The position numbers were made by a program, and so were the translations under genes. Below are positions 1 through 8,278 of a stretch of 27,579 nucleotides of DNA, piece by piece. How positions within the stretch are numbered: the stretch's first letter is position 1; every line of letters starts with the position of its first letter. The notes below the pieces were generated by a model. The model saw only the letters and a list, made by a program, of their open reading frames with translations. It was not told where the DNA came from and ran no database searches. This stretch comes from Sulfopaludibacter sp035606355 (lineage in GTDB: Bacteria > Acidobacteriota > Terriglobia > Bryobacterales > Bryobacteraceae). The DNA lies in contig DATNFO010000060.1 of the NCBI GenBank assembly GCA_035606355.1, positions 1-27,579 of the forward strand, written 5' to 3'.

Positions 1-157
1 GCTACCGGAAGGCACCGAGATGGTGATGCCGGGCGACAACGTGAACCTGAACGTCGAACTGATCACCCCGGTCGCCATGGATAAGGGCCTCCGCTTCGCC
101 ATTCGCGAAGGCGGACGCACCGTCGGCGCCGGCACCGTGACCGAGATCATTAAGTAG
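1..157 (+). CDS. tuf: Elongation factor Tu, C-terminal end (partial)
   Basis: The frame opens at base 2 and reads LPEGTEMVMPGDNV..., ending in TVTEIIK and a TAG at 155-157. This is the last beta-barrel segment (domain III) of EF-Tu, the GTPase that carries aminoacyl-tRNA to the ribosomal A site. The MVMPGDNV and REGGRTVGAG segments are hallmark EF-Tu sequences. Only about 51 codons lie in the window; the GTPase domain is upstream. It sits 7 bp before rpsJ, the usual str-to-S10 junction, so rpsJ and the genes after it are probably transcribed from a promoter upstream of the window. Confidence 0.97.
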   Translation, partial: LPEGTEMVMPGDNVNLNVELITPVAMDKGLRFAIREGGRTVGAGTVTEIIK

Positions 158-164
158 GTAATCA

Positions 165-485
165 ATGGCGCTGAGAGAACGCATTCGCATCCGCTTGAAG
201 GCTTACGACCACAGGGTGCTGGATCAATCGACAACGGAAATCGTGGACACAGCGAAGAGGACCGGCGCCACCGTGGCCGGTCCCATCCCGCTGCCCACGA
301 GCCGCTCCATCACGACGGTGTTGCGGAGTCCCCACGTCGATAAGAAGTCGCGGGAGCAGTTTGAAATCCGGACGCACAAGCGTCTGCTCGATATCCTCGA
401 GCCCACCCAGCAGACGGTAGACGCGCTGATGAAGCTGGATCTGCCCGCGGGTGTGGACGTGGAGATTAAGGCGTTCGGGAAATAG
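165..485 (+). CDS. rpsJ: Small ribosomal subunit protein S10
   Basis: This 106-residue protein (family norm about 103) is S10, a 30S head protein that also acts as NusE in transcription antitermination. It begins MALRERIRIRLKAYDHRVLD and contains the S10 signature stretch around residues 29-50 (GATVAGPIPLP, then a TSR). The ATG lies 7 bp after the tuf stop with only a weak purine stretch upstream, so translation is probably coupled to tuf. It is the first gene of the S10 cluster. A 100-bp palindromic repeat separates it from rplC, where most clusters have a short gap. Confidence 0.98.
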   Translation: MALRERIRIRLKAYDHRVLDQSTTEIVDTAKRTGATVAGPIPLPTSRSITTVLRSPHVDKKSREQFEIRTHKRLLDILEPTQQTVDALMKLDLPAGVDVEIKAFGK

Positions 486-489
486 TTGA

Positions 490-588
490 TTCACCACAGA
501 GACACAGAGATGGCACAGAGAACACAGAGAAGACGAAGATTGCATTCCTCTGTGTCCTCCTTCTTATCCTCTGTGCCTCTGTGGTGAA
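490..588. repeat. CACAGAG-type long palindromic repeat, copy 1
   Basis: The outer arms at 490-509 and 569-588 are inverted complements with one mismatch over 20 nt. Both contain the unit CACAGAG (left) or CTCTGTG (right), and the unit recurs further in. The element fills almost the whole rpsJ-rplC gap and ends 22 bp before the rplC start. It would form a long hairpin in the mRNA. A second copy lies at 5610-5712. It looks like a dispersed intergenic palindrome (REP/MITE-like); no transposase is present. Confidence 0.9.
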
Positions 589-610
589 AAAGAGAAGGAT
601 CGAATTTACA

Positions 611-1243
611 ATGAGCCCAGGAATCCTTGGCAAAAAAATCGGAATGACGCAGATGTTCCGGCCCGACGGCCAGGCCGTCCCGGTGACGCTGCTCAAGGCG
701 GGACCGTGCATGGTCACGCAGCGCAAGACGCCCACCACCGATGGGTACGACGCCGTGCAACTCGGCCTGCTGGAGTTCGTCAAGCCGCAGCGCATCAATA
801 AGCCGGCCACCGGCCACCTGAAGAAGGCGGGCGTGGAAGGCGCGAAATTTATGCGCGAGTTCAACCTCACCGCCGGCAGCGACGATTTCAAACCCGGCGA
901 CAAGGTGCTGGTGGATCAGTTCAAGCCCAAGGACAAGGTGGACGTCATCGGCATCAGCAAGGGCCGAGGCTTCGCCGGTCTGGTGAAGCGGCACCACTTC
1001 CGCGGCGGCGAATCGACCCACGGCTCGATGTTCCACCGTGCGCCCGGCTCCATTGGCGCGTCCAGCTTTCCGTCGCGCGTCGTTCCCGGTATGCGCATGG
1101 CCGGACACATGGGCAACGCCCGTGTGACGGTCCGCAACCTGGAAGTGATTGACGTCGATCTAGAGGACAACGTGCTCATCGTCAAGGGCGCGGTTCCCGG
1201 ACCGACCGGCGGCTACGTGATGGTGCGAAGGAGCAAGAGGTAA
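611..1243 (+). CDS. rplC: Large ribosomal subunit protein L3
   Basis: This 210-residue protein is L3, which binds 23S rRNA near the peptidyl-transferase centre and starts 50S assembly. It opens MSPGILGKKIGMTQMF, the standard L3 N terminus, and keeps the long central loop with KGRGFAGLVKRHHFRGG and THGSMFHR, followed by PGMRMAGHMGN. The ATG at 611 was chosen over an in-frame GTG at 581 because 611 gives the family N terminus and is preceded by AAGGA at 595-599, whereas 581 falls inside the repeat arm. rplD follows after 4 bp. Confidence 0.97.
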   Translation: MSPGILGKKIGMTQMFRPDGQAVPVTLLKAGPCMVTQRKTPTTDGYDAVQLGLLEFVKPQRINKPATGHLKKAGVEGAKFMREFNLTAGSDDFKPGDKVLVDQFKPKDKVDVIGISKGRGFAGLVKRHHFRGGESTHGSMFHRAPGSIGASSFPSRVVPGMRMAGHMGNARVTVRNLEVIDVDLEDNVLIVKGAVPGPTGGYVMVRRSKR

Positions 1244-1247
1244 CACC

Positions 1248-1874
1248 ATGCCGACAGTCGATATCGTCGATCTCAATAATCAGAAAGTCGGTCAGCTCGA
1301 TCTCGCCGACGACGTTTTCGGCGCCGAAGTCAACGAGGCGCTGCTGTACGAAGCCGTTCGCCAGTATCAGGCCGGCAAGCATCGCGGAACCCACAAGACC
1401 AAGGTTCGCTCCGAAGTCGCAGGCTCCGGTAAGAAGCTGTGGAAGCAGAAGGGCACCGGCCGCGCGCGCGTGGGTTCGGTTCGCTCTCCCATCTGGCGCC
1501 ACGGCGGCACGGTGCACGGTCCGGTGGTTCGCAGCTATGCGTACAAACTGCCGAAGAAGATGCTGTTGGGCGCGCTGCGCTCGGCTCTCTCGGCGAAGGT
1601 TCGCGATGGCGAATTGAAGATCGTGCAGACGTTCAACTTTGCCGACCACAAGACCAAGAGCGCGATGGGCGCGCTGGCCAAGTTGGAAGCGGGCCGCACT
1701 GTTCTGGTCGTAGAGAACGGCGAAAACCGCAATCTTACCCTCGGCCTTCGCAACCTCAAGGGCGTTACTCTCCTCCCCACCCGTGAAGTCAATCCCTACC
1801 ACCTGTTGGGCCACAAGAGCGTGATTCTGAGCGAAGCCGCCGCGCGCAAATTCTCGGAGGCACTCGCAAAATGA
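1248..1874 (+). CDS. rplD: Large ribosomal subunit protein L4
   Basis: The 208-residue protein is L4 (uL4). Its extended loop (about residues 45-95, with GTHKTKVRSEVAGSGKKLWKQKGTGRAR and SPIWRHGG) lines the 50S exit tunnel. In gammaproteobacteria L4 also represses the S10 operon through the leader; no such leader is visible here. The loop has the normal KQKGTGRAR and GG sequence, so no insertion or macrolide-type change stands out. The stop overlaps the rplW start (ATGA, 1871-1874), implying coupled translation. Confidence 0.97.
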   Translation: MPTVDIVDLNNQKVGQLDLADDVFGAEVNEALLYEAVRQYQAGKHRGTHKTKVRSEVAGSGKKLWKQKGTGRARVGSVRSPIWRHGGTVHGPVVRSYAYKLPKKMLLGALRSALSAKVRDGELKIVQTFNFADHKTKSAMGALAKLEAGRTVLVVENGENRNLTLGLRNLKGVTLLPTREVNPYHLLGHKSVILSEAAARKFSEALAK

Positions 1875-2158
1875 ACATCCATCAGATTCTCATCCGTCCG
1901 CTCGTTACCGAGAAGGGCGTAGAGAAGAAAGACAACGAAGGCACTCTTTGCTTCCAGGTGCATGCCGAAGCCAATAAGACGCAGGTGAAGTCAGCGGTGG
2001 AGAAGCTCTTCAAGGTGAAAGTGGCAGAAGTTCGTACCGCGACCTTTGAAGGCAAGCTGCGCCGCCGCGGCCGCTTCACCGGTTATCGGGCCGACTGGAA
2101 AAAGGCCTACGTGAGGCTGAAGGCGGGCGAGAAAGTGCCCGAGTTCGCGGAGATCTAA
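1871..2158 (+). CDS. rplW: Large ribosomal subunit protein L23
   Basis: This 95-residue protein is L23 (uL23), which sits at the rim of the exit tunnel and docks trigger factor and SRP. It shows the family order: MNIHQILIRPLVTEKG at the N terminus, a central NKTQVKSAVEKLFKVKV helix, then the basic GKLRRRGRFTGYRADWKKAYV loop. Length is normal. It overlaps rplD by 4 nt and leaves 2 nt before rplB. Confidence 0.97.
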   Translation: MNIHQILIRPLVTEKGVEKKDNEGTLCFQVHAEANKTQVKSAVEKLFKVKVAEVRTATFEGKLRRRGRFTGYRADWKKAYVRLKAGEKVPEFAEI

Positions 2159-2160
2159 TC

Positions 2161-2991
2161 ATGCCTATCAAGACATTCCGTCCCGTCACTCCCACACGTC
2201 GATTCATGACGGTGGTGTCGCGCGAGGACATCACGAAAGATCGTCCGGAAAAGTCGCTGGTCGAATCCAAGAAGCGCACGGGCGGCCGCAACAGCACGGG
2301 GCGCGTCACCAGTCGGTTCATCGGCGGCGGCGCCAAGAAGGCGTATCGCGTTGTGGATTTCAAGCGCGATAAGTTTGGGATTCCAGCGGTTGTCGCGGCG
2401 ATCGAGTACGATCCCAATCGCTCCAGCCGCATCGCGCTGTTGAACTACGCGGACGGCGAAAAGCGCTACATCATCCAACCCGATGGCCTGAAGGTCGGCC
2501 AGAAGGTGATGTCGGGACCCACGGCCGATATTCTCATCGGCAATGCGCTTCCGCTGAAGAACATGCCGGCCGGCACCATCGTGCACAACATCGAGCTGAA
2601 GCCGGGCAAGGGCGCGCAGATGGCCCGCTCGGCCGGTTCGCAGGCACAGCTCATCAGCAAAGAAGGCGGGCTCGCTCTTCTGAAGCTGCCCTCGGGCGAA
2701 GTGCGTCGCGTATTGTCCGATTGCATGGCCACCGTTGGCCAGGTCGGCAACGTGGATCACGAAAACGTTTCTCTCGGTAAGGCCGGGCGCTCGCGCTGGC
2801 TCGGTCGCAGCCCGCACAATCGCGGCGTTTCGATGAATCCGGTCGACCACCCGCACGGCGGCGGCGAAGGCAAAACCAGCGGCGGCCGCCACCCCGTGAC
2901 CCCCTGGGGTCAGCCCACTCGCGGTTTCAAGACGCGCAACAACAAGCGCACCGACAAGTGGATTGTGAATCGGAAGAGCAAAAAGAGGTAA
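2161..2991 (+). CDS. rplB: Large ribosomal subunit protein L2
   Basis: The 276-residue protein is L2 (uL2), needed for subunit joining and peptidyl-transferase activity. The N-terminal RNA-binding part has GGRNSTGRVTSRFIGGGAKKAYR, where many bacteria have an RHRGGGHKR-type sequence. The C-terminal part keeps the functional MNPVDHPHGGGEG motif with its conserved histidine, then GRHPVTPWGQPTRGFKTR. Length is normal. The AGAGG at its very end (2985-2988) probably serves as ribosome-binding site for rpsS, which starts 2 nt after the stop. Confidence 0.97.
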   Translation: MPIKTFRPVTPTRRFMTVVSREDITKDRPEKSLVESKKRTGGRNSTGRVTSRFIGGGAKKAYRVVDFKRDKFGIPAVVAAIEYDPNRSSRIALLNYADGEKRYIIQPDGLKVGQKVMSGPTADILIGNALPLKNMPAGTIVHNIELKPGKGAQMARSAGSQAQLISKEGGLALLKLPSGEVRRVLSDCMATVGQVGNVDHENVSLGKAGRSRWLGRSPHNRGVSMNPVDHPHGGGEGKTSGGRHPVTPWGQPTRGFKTRNNKRTDKWIVNRKSKKR

Positions 2992-2993
2992 GC

Positions 2994-3284
2994 ATGGGAA
3001 GAAGCGTAAAGAAGGGACCGTTTACCGATACGCACCTGGAAGCCAAGCTCATGGTGCTCAGCGCGGCCAATGAAAAGAAGGTGGTTCGCACCTGGTCGCG
3101 CCGTTCCACGATTCTTCCCGAGTTCGTGGGGCACACCATCGCCGTGCACAACGGCAAGAAGTTCATTCCGGTGTACGTCACCGAGAACATGGTGGGGCAT
3201 AAGCTGGGCGAGTTTTCCCCGACCCGCACGTTCAAAGGGCACTCGGTAAAAGCGGCTACGGAAAAGACCGGGAAGCCGTCCTAG
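2994..3284 (+). CDS. rpsS: Small ribosomal subunit protein S19
   Basis: This 96-residue protein is S19 (uS19), a 30S head protein in contact with S13 and the A-site finger. The start MGRSVKKGPFTDTHLEAKL and the later TWSRRSTILPEFVGHTIAVHNGKKFIPVYVTENMVGHKLGEFSPTRTF run are typical, and the length matches the family (about 92). The frame stays open upstream to 2958, but that part lies within rplB; the ATG at 2994 gives the family N terminus and has AGAGG upstream. Confidence 0.97.
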   Translation: MGRSVKKGPFTDTHLEAKLMVLSAANEKKVVRTWSRRSTILPEFVGHTIAVHNGKKFIPVYVTENMVGHKLGEFSPTRTFKGHSVKAATEKTGKPS

Positions 3285-3309
3285 CCGGCGGCCGTTAGAA
3301 GGAATCGAT

Positions 3310-3651
3310 ATGGAAGCCAAAGCGGAAGCAAGATATATCCGAGTTTCCCCGCAGAAAGCGCGCCTGGTAGTGGACATGATCCGCGGCCAGCAGGCGGGGA
3401 AGGCGCTGACTACGCTGCGCACCGTCAACAAGCGCATCGCGCCCACGGTGGAGAAGGTGCTGCAGTCGGCCATCGCCAACGCGCAGAACATTAACGAAGA
3501 CGTGGACGTCGATCGTCTGTACGTCTCGCACGCGCTGGTCAACGAAGGGCCTCGCATGAAGCGTGTGCGGCCGGCTCCCATGGGCCGCGCCTATCGCTAC
3601 CAGCGCCGTCTGGCGCATATCGTCATCAAAGTGGCGGAGAAAGAAGCATAG
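3310..3651 (+). CDS. rplV: Large ribosomal subunit protein L22
   Basis: The 113-residue protein is L22 (uL22), whose beta-hairpin lines the exit tunnel opposite L4. It starts MEAKAEARYIRVSPQKARLVVDMIRG, the usual core helix region, and ends with the hairpin residues GPRMKRVRPAPMGRAYRYQRRLAHI. An AGAAGGAA ribosome-binding site lies about 6 bp before the ATG. Its TAG is followed directly by the rpsC ATG with no spacer. Confidence 0.97.
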   Translation: MEAKAEARYIRVSPQKARLVVDMIRGQQAGKALTTLRTVNKRIAPTVEKVLQSAIANAQNINEDVDVDRLYVSHALVNEGPRMKRVRPAPMGRAYRYQRRLAHIVIKVAEKEA

Positions 3652-4644
<993 letters not shown>

Positions 4645-4670
4645 CAAGGATTGATTGAGGACTAACCGCC

Positions 4671-5087
4671 ATGATGATGCCAAAGAAGGTGAAATTCAGG
4701 AAGCAGCAGCGCGGCCGAATGGCCGGCAAAGCCTGGCGCGGCTCCGACATCTCTTTCGGGGATTTCGGTCTGAAAGCCATGGAATGCGCCTGGATCACCG
4801 ACCGGCAGATTGAAGCCGCGCGCGTGGCCATGACCCGCTCCATCAAGCGCGGCGGTAAAGTTTGGATCCGCTTGTTCCCGGACAAGCCGATCACCAAGAA
4901 GCCCGCCGAAACCCGTATGGGTAAAGGTAAAGGCGCGCCCGAGCAGTGGGTTGCCGTCATCCGTCCCGGAAAGATTCTCTTCGAGATGGAAGGCGTGGAC
5001 CGCGCCACGGCGGCGGCCGCCATGCGCTTGGCAGCGCACAAGTTGCCGATCAAAACCAAGTTTGTCGGCCGGGACGACGCGGAGTAA
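4671..5087 (+). CDS. rplP: Large ribosomal subunit protein L16
   Basis: The 138-residue protein is L16 (uL16), which helps position A- and P-site tRNAs and the L7/L12 stalk. It reads MMMPKKVKFRKQQRGRMAGKAWRG, close to the family's MLMPKR start. The conserved RLFPDKPITKKPAETRMGKGKG segment follows around residues 64-85. Three ATG codons begin at 4671, 4674 and, out of frame, nearby; 4671 matches the family. The upstream GAGGA (4656-4660) is a plausible ribosome-binding site. Confidence 0.97.
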   Translation: MMMPKKVKFRKQQRGRMAGKAWRGSDISFGDFGLKAMECAWITDRQIEAARVAMTRSIKRGGKVWIRLFPDKPITKKPAETRMGKGKGAPEQWVAVIRPGKILFEMEGVDRATAAAAMRLAAHKLPIKTKFVGRDDAE

Positions 5088-5092
5088 CGCAT

Positions 5093-5293
5093 ATGAAGTC
5101 AAAGGTTCGCGATCTCGACGATCAGGCATTACGGCACCAGCTGCAGGAAATGGATGAGCAGCGGTTCCGTCTTAAATTTCAGATGTCCATGGGACAAACC
5201 GACGGGCTGAAGAAGCTCCGCTCGATGAAGAAGGAGCGCGCCCGCATCCTCACCGTACTCCGGGAGCGCGAGTTGGCGGGAGCGAAGAAATAA
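5093..5293 (+). CDS. rpmC: Large ribosomal subunit protein L29
   Basis: This 66-residue protein is L29 (uL29), a small two-helix protein beside L23 at the exit tunnel. It reads MKSKVRDLDDQALRHQLQEM, continues with the family core EQRFRLKFQMSMGQTDGLKKLRSMKKERARILTVLRER, and ends GAKK. The frame is open far upstream through rplP, but the ATG at 5093 gives the normal L29 length and N terminus. It lies 5 bp after rplP and 1 bp before rpsQ. Confidence 0.95.
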   Translation: MKSKVRDLDDQALRHQLQEMDEQRFRLKFQMSMGQTDGLKKLRSMKKERARILTVLRERELAGAKK

Positions 5294-5294
5294 C

Positions 5295-5600
5295 ATGGCC
5301 GAACAGCAGCAAGAGCAGCACAAGAACGAGAAAGTCGGCGAGGTAGTATCTACCAAGATGGCGAAGACCATCGTGGTGGAAGTCAGCCGCCGCGTGCCGC
5401 ACCCGCTCTATAAGCGCATCATCGCGAAGCGCAAGAAATTTTACGCCCACGACGAAGAGGGCACCGCAAAGCTCGGCGATGTGGTTCGCATCGTCGAAAG
5501 CCGCCCGCTCAGCAAACTGAAGCGCTGGCGCCTGGCGGAAGTGGTTCGCCGTGCCGCGCAGGTGGGTGCGCAACCCGCGGAACTGGATGTAAAGGTTTAG
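5295..5600 (+). CDS. rpsQ: Small ribosomal subunit protein S17
   Basis: The 101-residue protein is S17 (uS17), an early 16S rRNA binder with an OB fold. The core GEVVSTKMAKTIVVEVSRRVPHPLYKRIIAKRKKFYAHDE and the GDVVRIVESRPLSKLKRWRL block are typical. It is longer than the usual 84 residues, with a Gln/Glu/Lys-rich leader of about 13 residues (MAEQQQEQHKNEK) and an extra C-terminal stretch. It is the last gene of the S10 group. The 133-bp gap after it, at the S10/spc boundary, holds palindrome copy 2. Confidence 0.97.
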   Translation: MAEQQQEQHKNEKVGEVVSTKMAKTIVVEVSRRVPHPLYKRIIAKRKKFYAHDEEGTAKLGDVVRIVESRPLSKLKRWRLAEVVRRAAQVGAQPAELDVKV

Positions 5601-5609
5601 CAATGTCTC

Positions 5610-5712
5610 TTTACCACAGAGGCACAGAGATGAAAACAGGAGAACACAGAGGAACGCAAACCCTTGGTTTTCTCTGTGTTCTCCCGGGTTTTCTCTGTGT
5701 CTCTGTGGTGAA
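5610..5712. repeat. CACAGAG-type long palindromic repeat, copy 2
   Basis: The outer arms at 5610-5629 and 5693-5712 are inverted complements with two mismatches over 20 nt and match the arms of the copy at 490-588. The inner arms GGAGAACACAGAG (5639-5651) and CTCTGTGTTCTCC (5672-5684) are perfect over 13 nt. The element fills most of the rpsQ-rplN gap, exactly at the S10/spc boundary. The transcript could form a hairpin of about 100 nt with a bulged stem. Confidence 0.92.
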
Positions 5713-5733
5713 TCGAAAGGCTACTACAAGCTT

Positions 5734-6102
5734 ATGATTGGAATGCGTACAATTCTCGAGGTGGCCGATAACAGCGGCGCCAGGAGGCTTTCTTGCATCC
5801 TGCCGCGCGGCGGCGACCTCGGCCTGCGCGCCGGCCTCGGTGACGTGATCACCGCCAGCGTGAAAGAGGCCGCTCCCGATTCGGCCATCAAGAAAGGCAA
5901 AGTGGTGCGCTGCGTGATTGTCCGCATGCGCAAGGAAACCCGGCGCAAGGACGGCACTTACATCCGTTTCGATTCCAACGCCGCCGTGTTGATCAACGAT
6001 GTCGGCGAGCCGGTCGGAACGCGTGTGTTCGGCCCGGTCGCCAGGGAACTGCGCGACAAGAAATTCATGAAGATCGTGTCGCTCGCCCCCGAGGTTATTT
6101 AA
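5734..6102 (+). CDS. rplN: Large ribosomal subunit protein L14
   Basis: The 122-residue protein is L14 (uL14), which forms an inter-subunit bridge with 16S rRNA. It has the family start MIGMRTILEVADNSGARR and the later GDVITASVKEAAPD, VVRCVIVRMRKETRRKDG and FDSNAAVLIND segments, ending with GPVARELRDKKFMKIVSLAPEV. Length is exactly typical. GAAAGG (5715-5720), just outside the repeat, is the likely ribosome-binding site, although its spacing of 13 nt is long. rplX begins directly after the stop. Confidence 0.98.
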   Translation: MIGMRTILEVADNSGARRLSCILPRGGDLGLRAGLGDVITASVKEAAPDSAIKKGKVVRCVIVRMRKETRRKDGTYIRFDSNAAVLINDVGEPVGTRVFGPVARELRDKKFMKIVSLAPEVI

Positions 6103-6480
6103 ATGGCAACTGGAACTAAGAAATCACTGGCCCCGCCGGTCCGCACCGATCTCAAAAAGGACGACACCGTAAAGGTGATCTCGGGTCGCGACAGGGGCAA
6201 GACCGGACGGATTCTGCGCGTCGACCGCGATACCAACAGGGTGCTGGTCGAGCACGTGATGATGATCAAGCGCCACACCCGGCCGAATCCCGCCAAGCAG
6301 ATCAAGGGCGGCATCGCGGAGCGCGAAAGCCCCATACAGGCTTCTAATGTGATGATCATATGCCCCGGCTGCAACAAGGCCGTGCGCATCGCCCATCACA
6401 TCGATCACGCCGCCGGCGGCGGCAAGGGACGCCGCACGCGGGTGTGCCGCAAGTGCGGGCAAACACTGGATCGGAAATAA
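6103..6480 (+). CDS. rplX: Large ribosomal subunit protein L24
   Basis: The 125-residue protein is L24 (uL24), a 50S assembly initiator with a KOW motif (DDTVKVISGRDRGKTGRIL, about residues 20-38). The C-terminal part has paired CPGC and CRKC motifs (residues about 87-90 and 117-120), which fit the zinc-binding form of L24 also found in Thermus-type proteins. It starts with no gap after rplN. Length is at the long end for the family because of the 16-residue N-terminal leader. Confidence 0.96.
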   Translation: MATGTKKSLAPPVRTDLKKDDTVKVISGRDRGKTGRILRVDRDTNRVLVEHVMMIKRHTRPNPAKQIKGGIAERESPIQASNVMIICPGCNKAVRIAHHIDHAAGGGKGRRTRVCRKCGQTLDRK

Positions 6481-6489
6481 GAGGATTCC

Positions 6490-7035
6490 ATGGCAGCACG
6501 TTTGAGAGAGCATTATCAGAAAAACGTCGTCGGCTCGCTGACGAAAGAGTTCGGTTACAAGAACGTCATGGCCGTGCCGAAGGTCGAGAAGATCTCGATC
6601 AATATCGGCCTCGGCGAAGCCACGCAGAACGCCAAACTCATGGATGGCGCGGTGAACGAGCTGACGGCCATCGCCGGCCAGAAGCCGGTGGTCACCAAAG
6701 CGACCAAGAGCATCGCGCAGTTCAAACTGCGCGAAGGCCAGGCCATCGGCTGCATGGTGACGCTGCGCGGCGACCGCATGTACGAATTCCTGGACCGCCT
6801 GGTGAACGTGGCGCTGCCCCGCGTGCGCGATTTCCGCGGAGTCTCGACGAAGAGCTTCGACGGGCGCGGCAATTACACCCTGGGCGTGAAAGACCAGTTG
6901 ATTTTCCCGGAAATCGATTACTCCAAGGTGGAAAAGACCAAGGGGATGAACATCTCCATCACCACTTCGGCGCGCACCGACGCCGAGGGCGTGGCACTGC
7001 TTCGCGCCATGGGGATGCCGTTCCGGCAACAGTAA
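6490..7035 (+). CDS. rplE: Large ribosomal subunit protein L5
   Basis: The 181-residue protein is L5 (uL5), which binds 5S rRNA and contacts S13 and P-site tRNA. Typical segments include NVMAVPKVEKISINIGLGEA, GQKPVVTKATKSIAQFKLREGQAIGCMVTLRG and GRGNYTLGVKDQLIFPEID. Length is normal (about 179). A GAGGA at 6481-6485 lies at good spacing before the ATG. It sits 9 bp both after rplX and before rpsN. Confidence 0.97.
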   Translation: MAARLREHYQKNVVGSLTKEFGYKNVMAVPKVEKISINIGLGEATQNAKLMDGAVNELTAIAGQKPVVTKATKSIAQFKLREGQAIGCMVTLRGDRMYEFLDRLVNVALPRVRDFRGVSTKSFDGRGNYTLGVKDQLIFPEIDYSKVEKTKGMNISITTSARTDAEGVALLRAMGMPFRQQ

Positions 7036-7044
7036 AGGACAAAC

Positions 7045-7284
7045 ATGGCAACCACCGCGAAAATTGCAAAAGATATCAAGCTGGAGAAGATCCGGCGCGA
7101 GTCTCAGGCGGCTAAGGCCCAGAACAAGCCCGGCGTGGATAAACTGCCGACGCGTCACCGCAACCGCTGCTGGCGCTGCGGGCGTCCGCGCGCGTTCCTG
7201 CGCAAGTTCGGCATTTGCCGTCTGTGTTTCCGCCAACTCGCGTTGAACGGCGAGATTCCCGGCGTGACGAAGGCTAGCTGGTAG
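7045..7284 (+). CDS. rpsN: Small ribosomal subunit protein S14, zinc-binding type
   Basis: This 79-residue protein is S14 (uS14). The C-terminal 42 residues (HRNRCWRCGRPRAFLRKFGICRLCFRQLA, then PGVTKASW) hold two CxxC motifs, so it is the zinc-binding form. It is longer than the usual 61-residue zinc form: the N-terminal ~37 residues are Lys/Ala/Gln-rich (MATTAKIAKDIKLEKIRRES), intermediate between the short and the 101-residue zinc-free type. AAAGGA lies just before the ATG. No second S14 copy is seen. Confidence 0.95.
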   Translation: MATTAKIAKDIKLEKIRRESQAAKAQNKPGVDKLPTRHRNRCWRCGRPRAFLRKFGICRLCFRQLALNGEIPGVTKASW

Positions 7285-7298
7285 TAAGTAGGAGAACT

Positions 7299-7694
7299 AT
7301 GACGAGCGATCCCATTGCCGACATGCTGACTCGCGTCCGGAACGCGATCCAAGCCCGCCACCCCAAAGTGGACGTGCCGGCTTCCAAGCTGAAAACGGAA
7401 ATCGCGCGCATTCTGAAAGAAGAAGGTTTCATTACCAACTTCAAAGTAGCGGAAGAAGGCGCGAAGAAGACCATTAAAATCTACCTGAAGTACGGGAACA
7501 ACAACTCGCCCGTGATCAGCGCCATCGAGCGTGTTTCGCGCCCCGGCTGCCGCGTCTACGTCGGCCAGACGGAGATTCCGCGCGTGCTCGGCGGTCTGGG
7601 AATCAATATCCTGACTACCCCGCGCGGTGTCATGACCGGCCGGGATGCGCACAAGGAGAAGATCGGCGGCGAGATTCTCTGCCGTGTGTGGTAA
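7299..7694 (+). CDS. rpsH: Small ribosomal subunit protein S8
   Basis: The 131-residue protein is S8 (uS8), a primary 16S rRNA binder; in E. coli it also represses the spc operon. It starts MTSDPIADMLTRVRNA and ends with the conserved GLGINILTTPRGVMTGRDAHKEKIGGEILCRVW signature region. A GGAGAA ribosome-binding site lies at 7291-7296, close before the ATG. Length is normal, with 14 bp to rpsN and 20 bp to rplF. Confidence 0.97.
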   Translation: MTSDPIADMLTRVRNAIQARHPKVDVPASKLKTEIARILKEEGFITNFKVAEEGAKKTIKIYLKYGNNNSPVISAIERVSRPGCRVYVGQTEIPRVLGGLGINILTTPRGVMTGRDAHKEKIGGEILCRVW

Positions 7695-7714
7695 CCGCAA
7701 GGACGAATTGAATT

Positions 7715-8278
7715 ATGTCGAGAATTGGTAAAAAGCCGATCCCGCTGCCCAGCGGCGTGAAAATCCAAGTCGGCGATCAACTGCAGGTCACCGGACCCAA
7801 GGGCACCCTCACCGTGCCGATTCCGGAAGGCATCACCTTCGACCAGGCCAATGGCGTGTTGAACGTCAAGCGCGCCAGCGACGATCACGCCGCGCTGCAC
7901 GGCCTGACGCGGGCTCTCACCGCCAATGCGGTGCAGGGCGTCAGCACCGGCTTCACGCGCGAGCTCGATATTGTGGGCATCGGCTACCGTGCGGAAGTCA
8001 AGGGGCGTGTTGCCATCTTCACCCTGGGCTATTCGCATCCCATCGAATTCTACCTGCCGGACGGCGTGGACATGAAGGTCGAGAAGGTGGCGGGTAGCGC
8101 GATTCAGAATCTTCAAGGCCGTGTCATTCTGAGCGGCCATGACCGGCAGCTTCTCGGACAGGTGGCTGCCAACATCCGCGCGCTTCGCAAACCGGATCCT
8201 TACAAGAATAAGGGCATCCGCTACACCGGCGAAGCGCTGCGCAAGAAGGTCGGTAAGACCGGGGCGGGTGGCAAATGA
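7715..8278 (+). CDS. rplF: Large ribosomal subunit protein L6
   Basis: The 187-residue protein is L6 (uL6), two related domains near the factor-binding site of the 50S. It begins MSRIGKKPIPLPSGVKI and contains the C-terminal signature region RKPDPYKNKGIRYTGEALRKK. Length is only slightly above the 178 norm. The stop TGA overlaps the rplR ATG by 4 nt (ATGA, 8275-8278), implying coupling. AAGGA at 7699-7703 is the probable ribosome-binding site. Confidence 0.97.
   Translation: MSRIGKKPIPLPSGVKIQVGDQLQVTGPKGTLTVPIPEGITFDQANGVLNVKRASDDHAALHGLTRALTANAVQGVSTGFTRELDIVGIGYRAEVKGRVAIFTLGYSHPIEFYLPDGVDMKVEKVAGSAIQNLQGRVILSGHDRQLLGQVAANIRALRKPDPYKNKGIRYTGEALRKKVGKTGAGGK

Noticed and set aside
581..610. 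Upstream GTG start for rplC
   Set aside because: It lies inside the palindrome arm and adds ten residues foreign to L3; ATG 611 has AAGGA upstream and the family N terminus.
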